Shown piece by piece: positions 1 through 7,055 of a stretch of 20,527 nucleotides of DNA. Numbering within the stretch: position 1 is the stretch's first letter; each line of letters opens with the position of its first letter. A program made the translations under genes and the position numbers. The DNA is from JAAZVM01 sp041642635. GTDB taxonomy: Bacteria; Patescibacteriota; Gracilibacteria; BD1-5; UBA6164. The stretch lies in NCBI GenBank assembly GCA_041642635.1, contig JBEPWB010000017.1, positions 1-20,527 of the forward strand, given 5' to 3'. The notes under the pieces are model-generated. The model was not told the origin of the DNA, did no database searches, and worked only from the letters and a program-made list of their open reading frames with translations.

Positions 1-121
1 AATGATGGAAGCTTTTGATGATGATGAAGACGTAAATATTATTTCTAGTAATGAAATTATTTCTAATGAATTACAAGCAGAAGTAGATGATTATATAGAA
101 AAGCATAGCTTTAAAAGTTAA
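1..121 (+). CDS. C-terminal fragment of a YebC/PmpR-family protein (partial at 5' end)
   Basis: The reading frame is open from the window edge to TAA at 119-121, so only about 39 C-terminal residues are visible. The tail reads EAFDDDEDV, then SSNEIISNEL. This resembles the C-terminus of YebC/PmpR proteins, where an acidic LxALEDxDDVQxVYxN stretch is followed by a short E-I-S-D-E tail. YebC proteins act as transcriptional regulators or as translation factors at difficult proline-rich motifs. The assignment rests on this short tail only. No in-frame TGA lies in the visible part. A hairpin terminator follows at once, so it is the last gene of its transcript. Confidence 0.55.
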   Translation, partial: MMEAFDDDEDVNIISSNEIISNELQAEVDDYIEKHSFKS

Positions 122-127
122 AAAAAG

Positions 128-152
128 ATAAGATTTTATCTTATATTTTTTT
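128..152 (+). terminator. Intrinsic terminator after the YebC-like gene
   Basis: A 6-bp stem, ATAAGA (128-133) with TCTTAT (139-144), has a 5-nt loop and is followed by a T-run. It begins 6 nt after the stop codon at 119-121. Confidence 0.7.
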
Positions 153-156
153 GTCA

Positions 157-197
157 CAAAAAAAAGGATAATTGTTTTGGCAATTATCCTTTTTTTA
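157..197. terminator. Bidirectional terminator between the YebC-like gene and rpmG
   Basis: A long hairpin pairs the A-run plus GGATAATTG (ending about 174) with CAATTATCC plus a T-run (from 181). The A-rich left flank makes it a terminator on the minus strand too. The rpmG stop codon (184-186) lies inside the right arm, so it most likely ends rpmG. Confidence 0.8.
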
Positions 198-366
198 TTT
201 CTTTCATTTTTAAAACTTCGTGTTTTTTAGTTACTGGGTTGTATTTTTTTAATTCAGGTCCTTTTTTCCCAGCTTCAAAATTCTTTTTTTGAATGTTTGT
301 AACGTGAACAAGGTTCCCAGTTTCAGTTGAATAAAATCCAACATAAGTTCTTTTACCTTTAGCCAT
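184..366 (-). CDS. rpmG: 50S ribosomal protein L33
   Basis: This 60-residue basic protein is a component of the large ribosomal subunit. It begins MAKGKR and carries the L33 signature ELKKYNPVTKKHEVLK near its C-terminus, which matches the ELKKFDPVVRQHVIYKE block of E. coli L33. The CxxC pairs of zinc-binding L33 proteins are absent, so this is a zinc-independent (C-minus) form. The length is normal for the family, and no TGA codon occurs. It lies 88 nt downstream of frr on the same strand and has its own promoter in that gap. Its stop codon is embedded in the downstream terminator stem. No Shine-Dalgarno sequence precedes the ATG. Confidence 0.9.
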   Translation of the reverse strand: MAKGKRTYVGFYSTETGNLVHVTNIQKKNFEAGKKGPELKKYNPVTKKHEVLKMKEIKKG

Positions 367-422
367 TTTGAGGTTAAATTAATAATATAAAAATATTTCT
401 CTTAAAAAGAGTTACGGCACGT

Positions 423-450
423 ATTATATAAAAAATATATTACAAATCAA
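423..450 (-). promoter_or_regulatory. Sigma70-type promoter of rpmG
   Basis: On the minus strand, TTGATT (445-450) and TATAAT (423-428) are separated by 16 bp. The predicted start is near 415, giving a leader of about 50 nt that contains a small CTCTT/AAGAG hairpin. The same two hexamers with the same spacing precede frr. Confidence 0.65.
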
Positions 451-454
451 GTTT

Positions 455-1003
455 TTATTTTATTTTCATAATATCTGCTTCTTTGTGTTTAAAATGTTCT
501 TCAACATTCTTATTTGCTTCCTCTATTAATTTTTGTAATTCTGCTTCATTTTGTTTTCTAATATCTTCACTAATTTCTTTATCATCTTCAGCTTTTTTTA
601 TAGCTTTTAGGGAATCTTGTCTAGCATTTCTAATAGTTATTTTTGCATCTTCTGCCAAATTTTTTGCTACTTTTGCTAATTCTTTTCTTCTTTCTTCAGT
701 TAGAGGTGGTACTTTTATCATTACTGAATCAGCCATAGTTTGTGGATTTAATCCCATTCCAGATTCTGTAATTGCTTTTGCGATAGCGTGAATTGCAGAT
801 TTATCCCAAGGTTTTATGCTTAGAGTTTGAGAATCCATATTTGAAACAGAAGCAACATTTTGAATTGGTTGCATTGATCCATATTGTTCTATCAAAATAG
901 ATTCAACCATTGCTGGATTTGCTCTACCTAATTGTAATTTTGAATATTCTACGTCTAAATGTCTTATTGCTTTTTTAATTCAATCTTGGGCTTTTTCTAA
1001 CAT
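455..1003 (-). CDS. frr: Ribosome recycling factor
   Basis: This 182-aa protein has the usual length of RRF, which with EF-G splits post-termination ribosomes. The hallmark block PPLTEERRKEL and the later KDKEISED-type stretch (here DDKEISEDIRKQNE) are present, and the protein ends KEADIMKIK. The start is the ATG at 1003. The N-terminal portion MLEKAQD-G-IKKAIRHLDVEY is only reached by reading the TGA at codon 8 as glycine. With the standard code the protein would lose its first helix, including the LGRANP segment (family: RTGRA). A good promoter lies upstream, and no Shine-Dalgarno sequence is visible. Confidence 0.95.
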
Positions 1004-1046
1004 AATTTTTTATTTTGTTAATAATTTAAATAAATGTCTGAGTTCT

Positions 1047-1074
1047 ATTATATTTAGCTTAGTCAAAAAATCAA
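1047..1074 (-). promoter_or_regulatory. Sigma70-type promoter of frr
   Basis: Minus-strand TTGATT (1069-1074) and TATAAT (1047-1052) are separated by 16 bp. The predicted start is near 1040, about 37 nt upstream of the frr ATG. The element is the same in sequence and spacing as the rpmG promoter. Confidence 0.7.
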
Positions 1075-1129
1075 ATATTTGCTTTACTTAATTATATATT
1101 TTTGTAAAATAATTAAAAGAATTTATTTT

Positions 1130-1135
1130 TATAAT
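1130..1135 (+). promoter_or_regulatory. -10 box of the ABC ATPase gene (near-leaderless start)
   Basis: A perfect TATAAT lies 10 nt before the ATG at 1146. Transcription would start at about 1141-1143 and leave a leader of only a few bases. No convincing -35 hexamer is seen at 16-18 bp. Confidence 0.5.
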
Positions 1136-1145
1136 AATTTTATTG

Positions 1146-1865
1146 ATGAAAATATTGGAGGTAAAAAACATAGAAAAAAAATTATCTAAAAAAGAAGTTT
1201 TAAAGAATGTAAGCTTTAGTGTAGAAGAGTGAGAAATATATGGTTTTTTAGGTCCTAACGGTGCTTGAAAAACTACAACTATGAAAAGTATACTTTGATT
1301 AATAGAGCCAGAATCTGGAGAAATATTAGTTTTTTGAAAAAAATGATTAACTCTTGACTCAAAAAAAAGTATTGGTTTTATGCCAGAAAATACTTATTTG
1401 TACAAACATTTAACTTGAAAAGAATTTTTGCAATTTAACTGAAAATTTTTCTGATTAAAATGAAAAGAATTAAATGAAAAAGTAGAAGCTTTATTAAAAA
1501 GGGTATGACTTGAATTATCAGGTAATAAATATTTAAAAGATTATTCAAAATGAATGCTTCAAAGAGTTGGATTAGCTCAATCAATTATCAATAATCCAAA
1601 ATTATTATTTCTAGATGAACCAATGAGTTGACTTGATCCAATCTGAAGAAAAATGGTAAAAGATTTGATTGTTTCGCTTAGAAATGAATGAACAACAATA
1701 TTTTTTAATACTCATATTTTAGCAGATGTTGAAGAAATTTGTGATAAAATAAGTATTATTAACTACTGAGAAATAATCGTAGAAAATATGAAAGTTTCTG
1801 ATATAAATGGTAGATTAGAAGATTTTTTTATAGAAAAAGTTACTTCTCAAGAAAAAATAAACTAG
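1146..1865 (+). CDS. ABC transporter ATP-binding protein
   Basis: This 239-aa nucleotide-binding subunit is of the ABC-2/exporter type. Seen in order are Walker A GPNGAGKT (residues 36-43, with the second conserved glycine after Ala coded by TGA), a Q-loop-region PEN motif in place of the usual Gln, a signature region YSKGMLQR (about 133-140, a weak form of LSGGQ), Walker B LLFLDEP (D157, E158), D-loop SGLDP and H-loop His190. The start was set at ATG 1146 because the N-terminus MKILEVKNIEKK is canonical for the family. The GGAGG at 1157-1161 therefore lies inside the gene. No permease gene is adjacent, so the partner subunit must be encoded elsewhere. The 3' end shares its terminator stem with the convergent ftsA-like gene. 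Confidence 0.9.
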
Positions 1866-1887
1866 AATTTTTTAAAAATTCTAGTTT
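1859..1887. terminator. Shared bidirectional terminator containing both stop codons
   Basis: A near-perfect inverted repeat pairs AAACTAGAATTTTT (1859-1872) with AAAAATTCTAGTTT (1874-1887). The TAG of the ABC gene (1863-1865) and the TAG of the convergent ftsA-like gene (1881-1883, minus strand) occupy mirror positions in the two arms. A T-rich tract flanks each side. Confidence 0.85.
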
Positions 1888-3086
1888 ATTTTTTCAATTA
1901 TTTCTTTTAAAGTTTTTTCCATCTTATTTTTATCTTTTTTGATAAAATCAAGAGTAGCTTTTATAAGCGCGTAAATATTTATATTTGATTTTACTCAATC
2001 AACCCATTCTGGGTTTTCTGTTATTTTATCGTCTATAAAATCTATTTTTGGAGAAATATATTTTATTTTTTTTGCTAATTTTAATTCATAACTATTAAAG
2101 TCAGTATTTTGTAAATAATTTTTTATAAATTTATTTGCTCCTCATCAAACCATAAAAAAGTTTTCAGGACAAATCTCTTTTCTAAGAATTTCTTCTAGAG
2201 TTATAGCTAAAACATCTTTAAATATTTCTAAAAATTCTTGTTTTTCCAGTTCAAAAACATCTTCATCAATTTTTCTAATTATTTCACTTTTTGTCAGATT
2301 GTAGTTTTGTCTTACTTGTTTTATAAAATCATTTATTCAAAAAGTCAGTTTTTTTGCTCATACAATATAATAATCTTTTTTTACTATTATTGAAGTATGA
2401 GAATTCCCGATATCTACGATAACTACGTCTTTTTTATCGTTAAATAATCAAAGAATTGCAAATTCACTAGGAACAAATTTTTTGATGTCTTTTTTGATGT
2501 ATTTAGAAATATAATTTTTTAAATCATATTTATTTTCAGTCAAAAAAACATTTAACATAGAAATATTTATTTCGCTAGGATTCGTTCAAACTAGTTTTTT
2601 TACAACTTGAGAATCAGCTTTTACATTTGAAATATTTGCAATTATCAGTTTTAAATCATTTTTATCAAATCCAGTATTATATTTTATTTTTTTATAATGG
2701 TATTTTAAAGCTTGTTCTTCTATATTTACCAAAATATCATATAATTCTTTATCGTTAATTTCATCTTTTTGATTTTCTCTTACATAATTTATTTTACTAG
2801 ACTCCAAAAATAAATTAGAAGTAGGAATATTTATTATGTATTCATCAATTTTTCTTTTAGCGTCAATTTCTGCTTTTTCGATAGCTTGCTTTATATTTTC
2901 ACAAACATTTGATAAATTGTTTATTTCTTGTAAAAAAATATCATTTGTATCTTGTCTTTTTTCTCAATATCAAATAAGCTCAACATCTCTGTTAAGTATT
3001 TTACAAATACCAACTCTTGTTTTGTATGTTCATACATCAATTACTCAAATATATTGAGCTTTTATTTGTTCTCTTTTAAAATTCAC
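1881..3086 (-). CDS. ftsA: FtsA-like actin-family ATPase (cell division)
   Basis: This 401-aa protein has the layout of FtsA, the actin homologue that tethers FtsZ to the membrane. The first phosphate-binding motif is GVIDVGTYKT near residue 14. An ENIKQAIEKAEIDA helix follows, as in FtsA. A second phosphate motif VVIVDIGNSHTS lies mid-protein, and the adenosine motif FFMVGGGAN comes later. Many glycines in these motifs are TGA. The start is taken as GTG at 3086, because an in-frame stop lies 12 nt upstream and no ATG intervenes. That stop is also the stop codon of the upstream TPR gene, so the two are translationally close. No FtsA-type amphipathic C-terminal anchor was recognised. PilM or another actin-like family member remains possible. 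Confidence 0.75.
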
Positions 3087-3098
3087 TACGTTTTTACT

Positions 3099-3617
3099 TT
3101 ATGAAATATTTTTTTTTCAGATTTGTTTTAGTAATCAATTTCATTCAGAAATTTCTCAAATGCCTATTAAAGCCATTGCTAAATCTTCAGTTATCAGTTC
3201 ATCATTTGGAGCTATAATTAAAGCTCTTTTTAATATTGCAATTCATTTTTCAGTTTGACCAACCATTGTATATGCCCAACCCAAATTTCTCAAAACTTCA
3301 GAGTTATTTCAAATTAAACTATTTGATTTTTCTAAATATTGTATTGATTCTTTTACCTTATCTTTTGATAATAAAATAAATCATTTTAAGTAGCTTCAAG
3401 TTGCTGAGTTTGGATTTAATTCTAAAGCAAAATTTACCGCTTTAATTGATTTGTCTAATTCTCATCTATATAAATAAATATCTGCCAATTCTTCATAAAG
3501 TCTATAATCAGAATTATAGCTAATTAATCAGTTTTCTATTAGTGAAATTGCTTTTGAAAAATTTTGTTCTGATTTTAAACTTTCGACTTCTATTATTATA
3601 TCTTTTATCTTATCCAT
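3099..3617 (-). CDS. Small TPR-repeat protein
   Basis: This 172-residue soluble protein is built from tetratricopeptide-like helix pairs. Segments such as YEELADIYLYRGELDKSIK, with AVNFALELNPNS after it, carry the usual A/G/P spacing. Two further repeats follow: one around LLSKDKVKESIQYLEKS, one around LGWAYTMVGQTEKGI. TPR proteins are scaffolds for protein-protein contact. It sits between dnaN (9 nt upstream) and the ftsA-like gene (12 nt downstream) in one operon, so a role tied to replication or division is a reasonable guess but nothing more. Nine codons are TGA, mostly at the tight turns of the repeats. No signal peptide or membrane segment is seen. Confidence 0.85.
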
Positions 3618-3626
3618 ATTTTTTTA

Positions 3627-4751
3627 TTATATTTTTAAAGGCATTATGATATGTTTAAAACTATAGTCAATTTGTTTTTCAGGATCAACTACAGGACTAA
3701 TCATAATCGGTGATAGGGGACTTTCAAAACTAATACTCACGTGAGTAGTTTCCATTACAGATAAAACTTCCAAAAAATATGTAGAATTTATTCAAACAAC
3801 ACTATTTTCTCATTCTACAACTCAAACAAGAGTAACATCTCATTCTCAAATTTGTGTTTCTGAAGTTTCTAGTTCTATTCATCTTTCTGAACTCAAGCTC
3901 ATTTTTATAGAATAATTATTTTCTTTACTTACAAGATTAATTTTTCTCAAAGCTCACATCAAATCAACTCTGTTAACTTCTGCTTTTGTAGTGTATGAAG
4001 TAGGGAAAAAAGAACCATAATCTGGGAATTTTCCGTTAAGTAATCTAGAAAATATTTTTATATTTCCAGTTATAAAAGCTATTTGATTATCTCAAGAAAC
4101 TACTTTTACGTTTTCATTATCTTCAATAATTGATTTTATTTGATTACAAGTCTTGCTTGGAATAATTTGTGAAAAATCATTATTTATTCAATCTTTCAAA
4201 ATTGTTTTATATTCAGATAATCTAAAACTATCAGTTGACGCAAATATTACTTCATTATTTCTAATATTTACATAAAGTCCAGCTAAAGTAGGTCTGATAT
4301 TTCATTCTGCTGATGAAAAAAGTGTTTTATCAATTGATTTTTTTATTATTTTTCAATTAACATCCAAACTTATTTCTTCTCTAATTGTAGGAATTAAAGG
4401 GAATTCATTAGCTTCAACTCATTTTATTTTTAGTTTTCAGCTTCCTGTTGAAATTTTTATACTTTCATCATTCATTAGCTCTATTTTTACGTTATCATCA
4501 TTTACCAAATTCATATAATTAGTAAACAATTTGCTAGGAACACAAAAAGCTCATTCTTTTTCGATAGTTATATCATCATAAATCACGTATTCAATAGCCA
4601 TTTCCAAATTATTTGAAGTCAAAACTATATTTTGGTAGTTAACTTTTATCAAAATATTTTCCAAAATTGGAGTTGTAGTAATTGAAGCTGTCGCATGGTT
4701 TACAATCTCTAATCATTTTTTTAATTGTTCAGTCGATATATTAAATTTCAT
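3627..4751 (-). CDS. dnaN: DNA polymerase III sliding clamp (beta subunit)
   Basis: This 374-aa protein has the expected length of the beta clamp, the ring that holds replicative polymerase on DNA. It begins MKFNISTEQLKKGLEIVNHA, and the TTTPILENILI segment corresponds to the TLPILSNILL block of other clamps. The middle domain contains LAGLYVNI and ASTDSFRLS (family: ATDGHRLA). The C-terminus is YSFKHIIMPLKI, close to the canonical YVVMPMRL ending. The ATG at 4751 is preceded by a promoter and no Shine-Dalgarno sequence. It is the first gene of the dnaN-TPR-ftsA-like operon. Confidence 0.95.
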
Positions 4752-4783
4752 ACAATTTTTGTTTATTAAGAATATTTAATTAA

Positions 4784-4811
4784 ATTATAGAAAAAATAGC
4801 TATAAAAACAA
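4784..4811 (-). promoter_or_regulatory. Promoter of the dnaN operon
   Basis: Minus-strand TATAAT (4784-4789) lies 16 bp downstream of TTGTTT (4806-4811). The predicted start is near 4777, giving a leader of roughly 25 nt. It lies just after the terminator of the priA-like gene. Confidence 0.6.
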
Positions 4812-4843
4812 GATAAAAGTTATTTTTTTGTTAAAAAATAACT
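4812..4843 (-). terminator. Terminator of the priA-like gene
   Basis: Read on the minus strand, GTTATTTTTT pairs with AAAAAATAAC around a 4-5 nt loop and is followed by a short T-run (the A-run at 4815-4818). The stop codon at 4845-4847 lies immediately upstream. Confidence 0.6.
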
Positions 4844-4844
4844 C

Positions 4845-5825
4845 CTAATCAAATATTACTACTAATTCGCTTGTAGAATAGATTTCTTTTTTTATTTTTT
4901 CCAGAAAAACTCTGATATTTTTTCATTTTACAATTATTTTGTAATAATAATTATTATATCTTTTAAATGAATTATTTCAAAGAATTATTTCAATATTATC
5001 AGTTTTTTCTTTTAATAATTTTTCATAAATTTTGTTTGTAAATTTTTTTGCTTTTTCTTTATCTTTGTTCCTGTATTCTATTGTTGCTAACTCGCAAAAT
5101 GGTGGATACATAAAACTTTTTCTTTCTTTTAGTGTTTTTATAAAAAAATCTTTGTAATTATCTTCTACAATTGATTTTATAATTTCGTTTTCTGGAATAA
5201 AGGTTTGGATTACAAAATCTGTTTTTTGTCCTAGTCTTCATCATCTACCGATTAATTGTTTTATATTTGAAAAAACTTTTTCTTCAGTGTTATATTTTGC
5301 TATTTGTAATTCTTGTTCTAATAAAATAACTCAGATTAATCATACATTTTCAAAATCAAAACCAGTTGTTATCATCTTTGTTCAGATAATTATATCAGAA
5401 TTATTTATATTTTCTAGAGCTTCTTCTTTTGTTTTTTTGTTTTTTACAACATCAGTATCTAGTCTAAAAATTTTTTTATTTGAAAAAAAAATTTTTATAC
5501 TTTCTTCGATTTGTTTTGTTCAAACTCCGACTTTTTGTATTTCTTTTGAGTTACAATTTTCGCAATTATTCAGTAATTTTTTTGCAAATCCACATGAGTG
5601 ACAAACCATATTTTCTCAGTGAATACTCATTGAAACATCACAATTTTTACACTTATGCAAATTATTACATTTTGAACAAATAAGTGAAGAAAATTCTCAT
5701 CTTTTATTTAGATACAAAATAATTTTATTATTATTTTCTAAGCTTTCTTCTATTTTTTTTAGTAAAGTATTTGATAAATATTTATTAATTTTTGAACTAT
5801 CTTGGTTTAGATTTATTGTTAGCAT
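4845..5825 (-). CDS. PriA-like primosomal protein lacking the N-terminal half
   Basis: The 326-aa product matches the C-terminal half of PriA (N'), the replication-restart helicase. It opens with the segment before the zinc module (LYLNKRGEF; family: FLNRRGY). Eight cysteines in four CxxC pairs follow: CSKC, CKNC, CHSC and CENC, starting at C50. Then come helicase motif V (GTKMITTGFDF) and motif VI (QLIGRGGR; family: QVAGRAGR), then the PPFCELATIEY region and the C-terminal domain. Missing are the 3'-DNA-binding domain and RecA-like lobe 1 with Walker A and DEAH, about 400 residues. The frame is closed by a stop at 5850-5852 and only a small-RNA locus lies upstream, so the missing half is not next door. 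It is either a true short variant or a remnant. Its clean frame and clean terminator favour a functional gene. Confidence 0.8.
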
Positions 5826-5860
5826 TTTTGTTTTGTTTAAATTATTTTTTTAAAAAAGAT

Positions 5861-5889
5861 TTGCAAAATAACTTTTTTTAGTTTATTAT
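5861..5889 (+). promoter_or_regulatory. Promoter of the 5895-5958 small RNA
   Basis: TTGCAA (5861-5866) and TATTAT (5884-5889) are separated by exactly 17 bp. The predicted start is about 5895-5897, which coincides with the first base of the closing stem of the RNA hairpin. Confidence 0.55.
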
Positions 5890-5894
5890 TACAT

Positions 5895-5958
5895 AGAGAT
5901 ATCGCAACGGTGTAAAGTTTCCTCCTTTCACTTTATACTGTTCTTTATCTCTTTTTTT
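5895..5958 (+). ncRNA. Predicted small RNA with a CCUCCUUUC loop
   Basis: A 7-bp base stem (AGAGATA 5895-5901 with TATCTCT 5946-5952) is followed by a small internal loop. A 13-bp upper stem then pairs 5906-5918 with 5930-5942 and contains two G-U pairs. The 11-nt apical loop 5919-5929 reads TTCCTCCTTTC, the same core as the 3' end of 16S rRNA (CCUCCUUU). A T-run immediately follows the base stem, giving the structure of an independently terminated RNA of about 60 nt. A 17-bp-spaced promoter places the start at the base of the stem. On the opposite strand no T-run follows, so the + orientation is favoured. C-rich loops of this type in S. aureus and Listeria small RNAs pair with Shine-Dalgarno regions. 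The targets here are unknown. Confidence 0.6.
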
Positions 5959-5985
5959 GTGTTTAAAATTTAAAAATGTTATAAT
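5957..5985 (+). promoter_or_regulatory. Extended -10 promoter of the 257-aa gene
   Basis: TTGTGT (5957-5962) and TATAAT (5980-5985) have a 17-bp spacer, and the -10 is extended by TG at 5977-5978. The predicted start is about 5992. This promoter overlaps the upstream in-frame TTG (5957) and so argues for translation starting at TTG 6017. Confidence 0.65.
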
Positions 5986-6016
5986 TATTTTAACTTATTA
6001 TTTTAATTTTTTCATT

Positions 6017-6790
6017 TTGGATAAATCTTATTTACAAAAAGAAAACGAACTTTTAAAGAAAAAACTTCTAGTTGCAGAATTTTGGATGCAAAGGGAAGTC
6101 AGTAATTATATTGATAAAATATCAAAAGAAAAACTTTCAACTTTTTCTGCCAAACAAAAACAAACTTTTTTTTCAGAGAATATAAATGAAATTGTAGAAA
6201 ATTCTATTTATAATTTTTTTGGCGAATTAATGATTTTGAGCACTCCACAAGAAGTTATAGAAAATATTATTTCAGCAGAAATATTATTTTACAACATAAA
6301 TATAAATAAACAAGTTGATTGACTTTGAATAGTTAGTTCTTACCATAAATCAGTCGATTTGATAATTGAAGAACAAATCACAAAGCCATTTAGGAAATAT
6401 TTTAATGATAAAAAAATAATTATCAAGCTAGAAAATAATCCTCTTGAAAAAAGTCTAAATTCTATCTTGACAAAATGATATATTTTTTCTCTAGGAAGAT
6501 TATTTTCATTATTAAAATCTATTAAAAATAATGATAAATTATGACAAATCTGAAAAATTTTTAGTGTTTTTTTGGATTCAAATATTGATATAAAAAATAT
6601 TTTATTAGATGATGATTTTTTGTCTTTATTTTTGGAATTAATGGAATCATGAGTTTTGTCTGACAAAAGACATAAATGAAAAATAGATTTTTCTGATGTT
6701 AAAAAAACAAGAAAAATTATGATCTGAAATTTTGAAGAAAAAAATTGTTTTTTATACAAATTATTAAAAATTTGAGCTCCAGATTTTTAA
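6017..6790 (+). CDS. Unrecognised 257-aa protein
   Basis: I do not recognise this family. The frame is open from 5957, but the promoter at 5957-5985 makes the TTG at 6017 (25 nt after the predicted start of transcription) the best start, giving MDKSYLQKENELLKKKLL. The first 30 or so residues form a short charged coiled-coil candidate. The rest is a mixed helical, soluble-looking protein with no signal peptide, membrane segment or cysteine cluster, ending LLKIGAPDF. Two stretches rich in LSLFLEL/LGRLFSLLKS suggest an all-alpha middle. TGA codons occur throughout the C-terminal half. It stands alone, between the small RNA and a GC-rich closing-stem element that probably ends its transcript. Confidence 0.75.
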
Positions 6791-6798
6791 TAAATATT

Positions 6799-6887
6799 GA
6801 GACCGGTCTCGAATTCTTGGCTAGAATGAATTATTTTAAAGTTTATTATTTTGATTGTCAAATACTTTAAGACCGGTCTCTTTTTTT
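6799..6887 (+). terminator. GC-rich closed-stem RNA element / terminator
   Basis: Two copies of the palindromic core AGACCGGTCT occur at 6800-6809 and 6870-6879. As RNA, 6799-6809 pairs with 6870-6880 over 11 bp, and a run of seven T follows directly. The enclosed segment folds into two further hairpins: ATTCT/AGAAT (6813-6817 with 6823-6827) and AAAGT/ACTTT (6838-6842 with 6864-6868), the latter holding an inner TTTGA/TCAAA. The result is a three-way junction closed by the most GC-rich helix in the neighbourhood. It starts 9 nt after the stop codon of the 257-aa gene, so it is either an elaborate terminator or a 3'-UTR-derived small RNA. As DNA, each 12-bp palindrome could also be a protein-binding site. 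Confidence 0.55.
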
Positions 6888-6894
6888 GTTTTTT

Positions 6895-7015
6895 GAAAAA
6901 AAGTCCAAAAAAGTCGAAAATTTTAATATAATTTTAATGTGCCATAAGTATAATGATATTACATTGAAAATAATAATGTGATTTTAGGAGAGCTCACAAA
7001 TATTATTTTCAATGT
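6895..7015 (+). repeat. Promoter-hairpin module, copy 1
   Basis: This is a colinear block of 120-126 nt, present three times with no indels among copies. In order it has phased A-tracts (AAAAAAAGTC-type, about every 10-11 bp), two ATTTTAAT repeats one helical turn apart, a -10 TATAAT (6949-6954), and a 53-nt hairpin (6962-7014) that begins where transcription should start. The hairpin has 13 bp (CATTGAAAATAAT with its complement), an internal bulge, a GTGA/TCAC stem and a 12-nt loop containing AGGAG. The hairpin is identical to copy 2. No consensus -35 lies at the right distance, suggesting an activator or unusual sigma factor. It drives the gene at 7056. Confidence 0.85.
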
Positions 7016-7055
7016 ATTTTTAAAAAATAAAAGCCAAAATTTCTAACTAAAAAAT

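Noticed and set aside
483..791. Open frame on the + strand across frr
   Set aside because: It lies antisense to the well-supported frr, is rich in Ser/Phe/Leu as expected from the complement of a Lys/Glu-rich gene, and has no start signals.
1157..1170. GGAGGT followed by ATA as a translation start for the ABC ATPase
   Set aside because: The upstream in-frame ATG at 1146 gives the canonical MKILEVKN N-terminus, and GGAGGT then encodes part of it.
2836..3057. Short + strand open frame
   Set aside because: It is antisense to the first phosphate-binding region of the ftsA-like gene.
6340..6759. Minus-strand open frame of about 139 codons
   Set aside because: It is antisense to the 257-aa gene; Phe/Ser/Ile-rich with no family features, while the + strand frame has a promoter and terminator.
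5901..6890. tRNA genes in the GC-richer patches
   Set aside because: No acceptor/T-loop (GTTCRANNC) or CCA-type arrangement could be found; the patches fold as hairpins instead.
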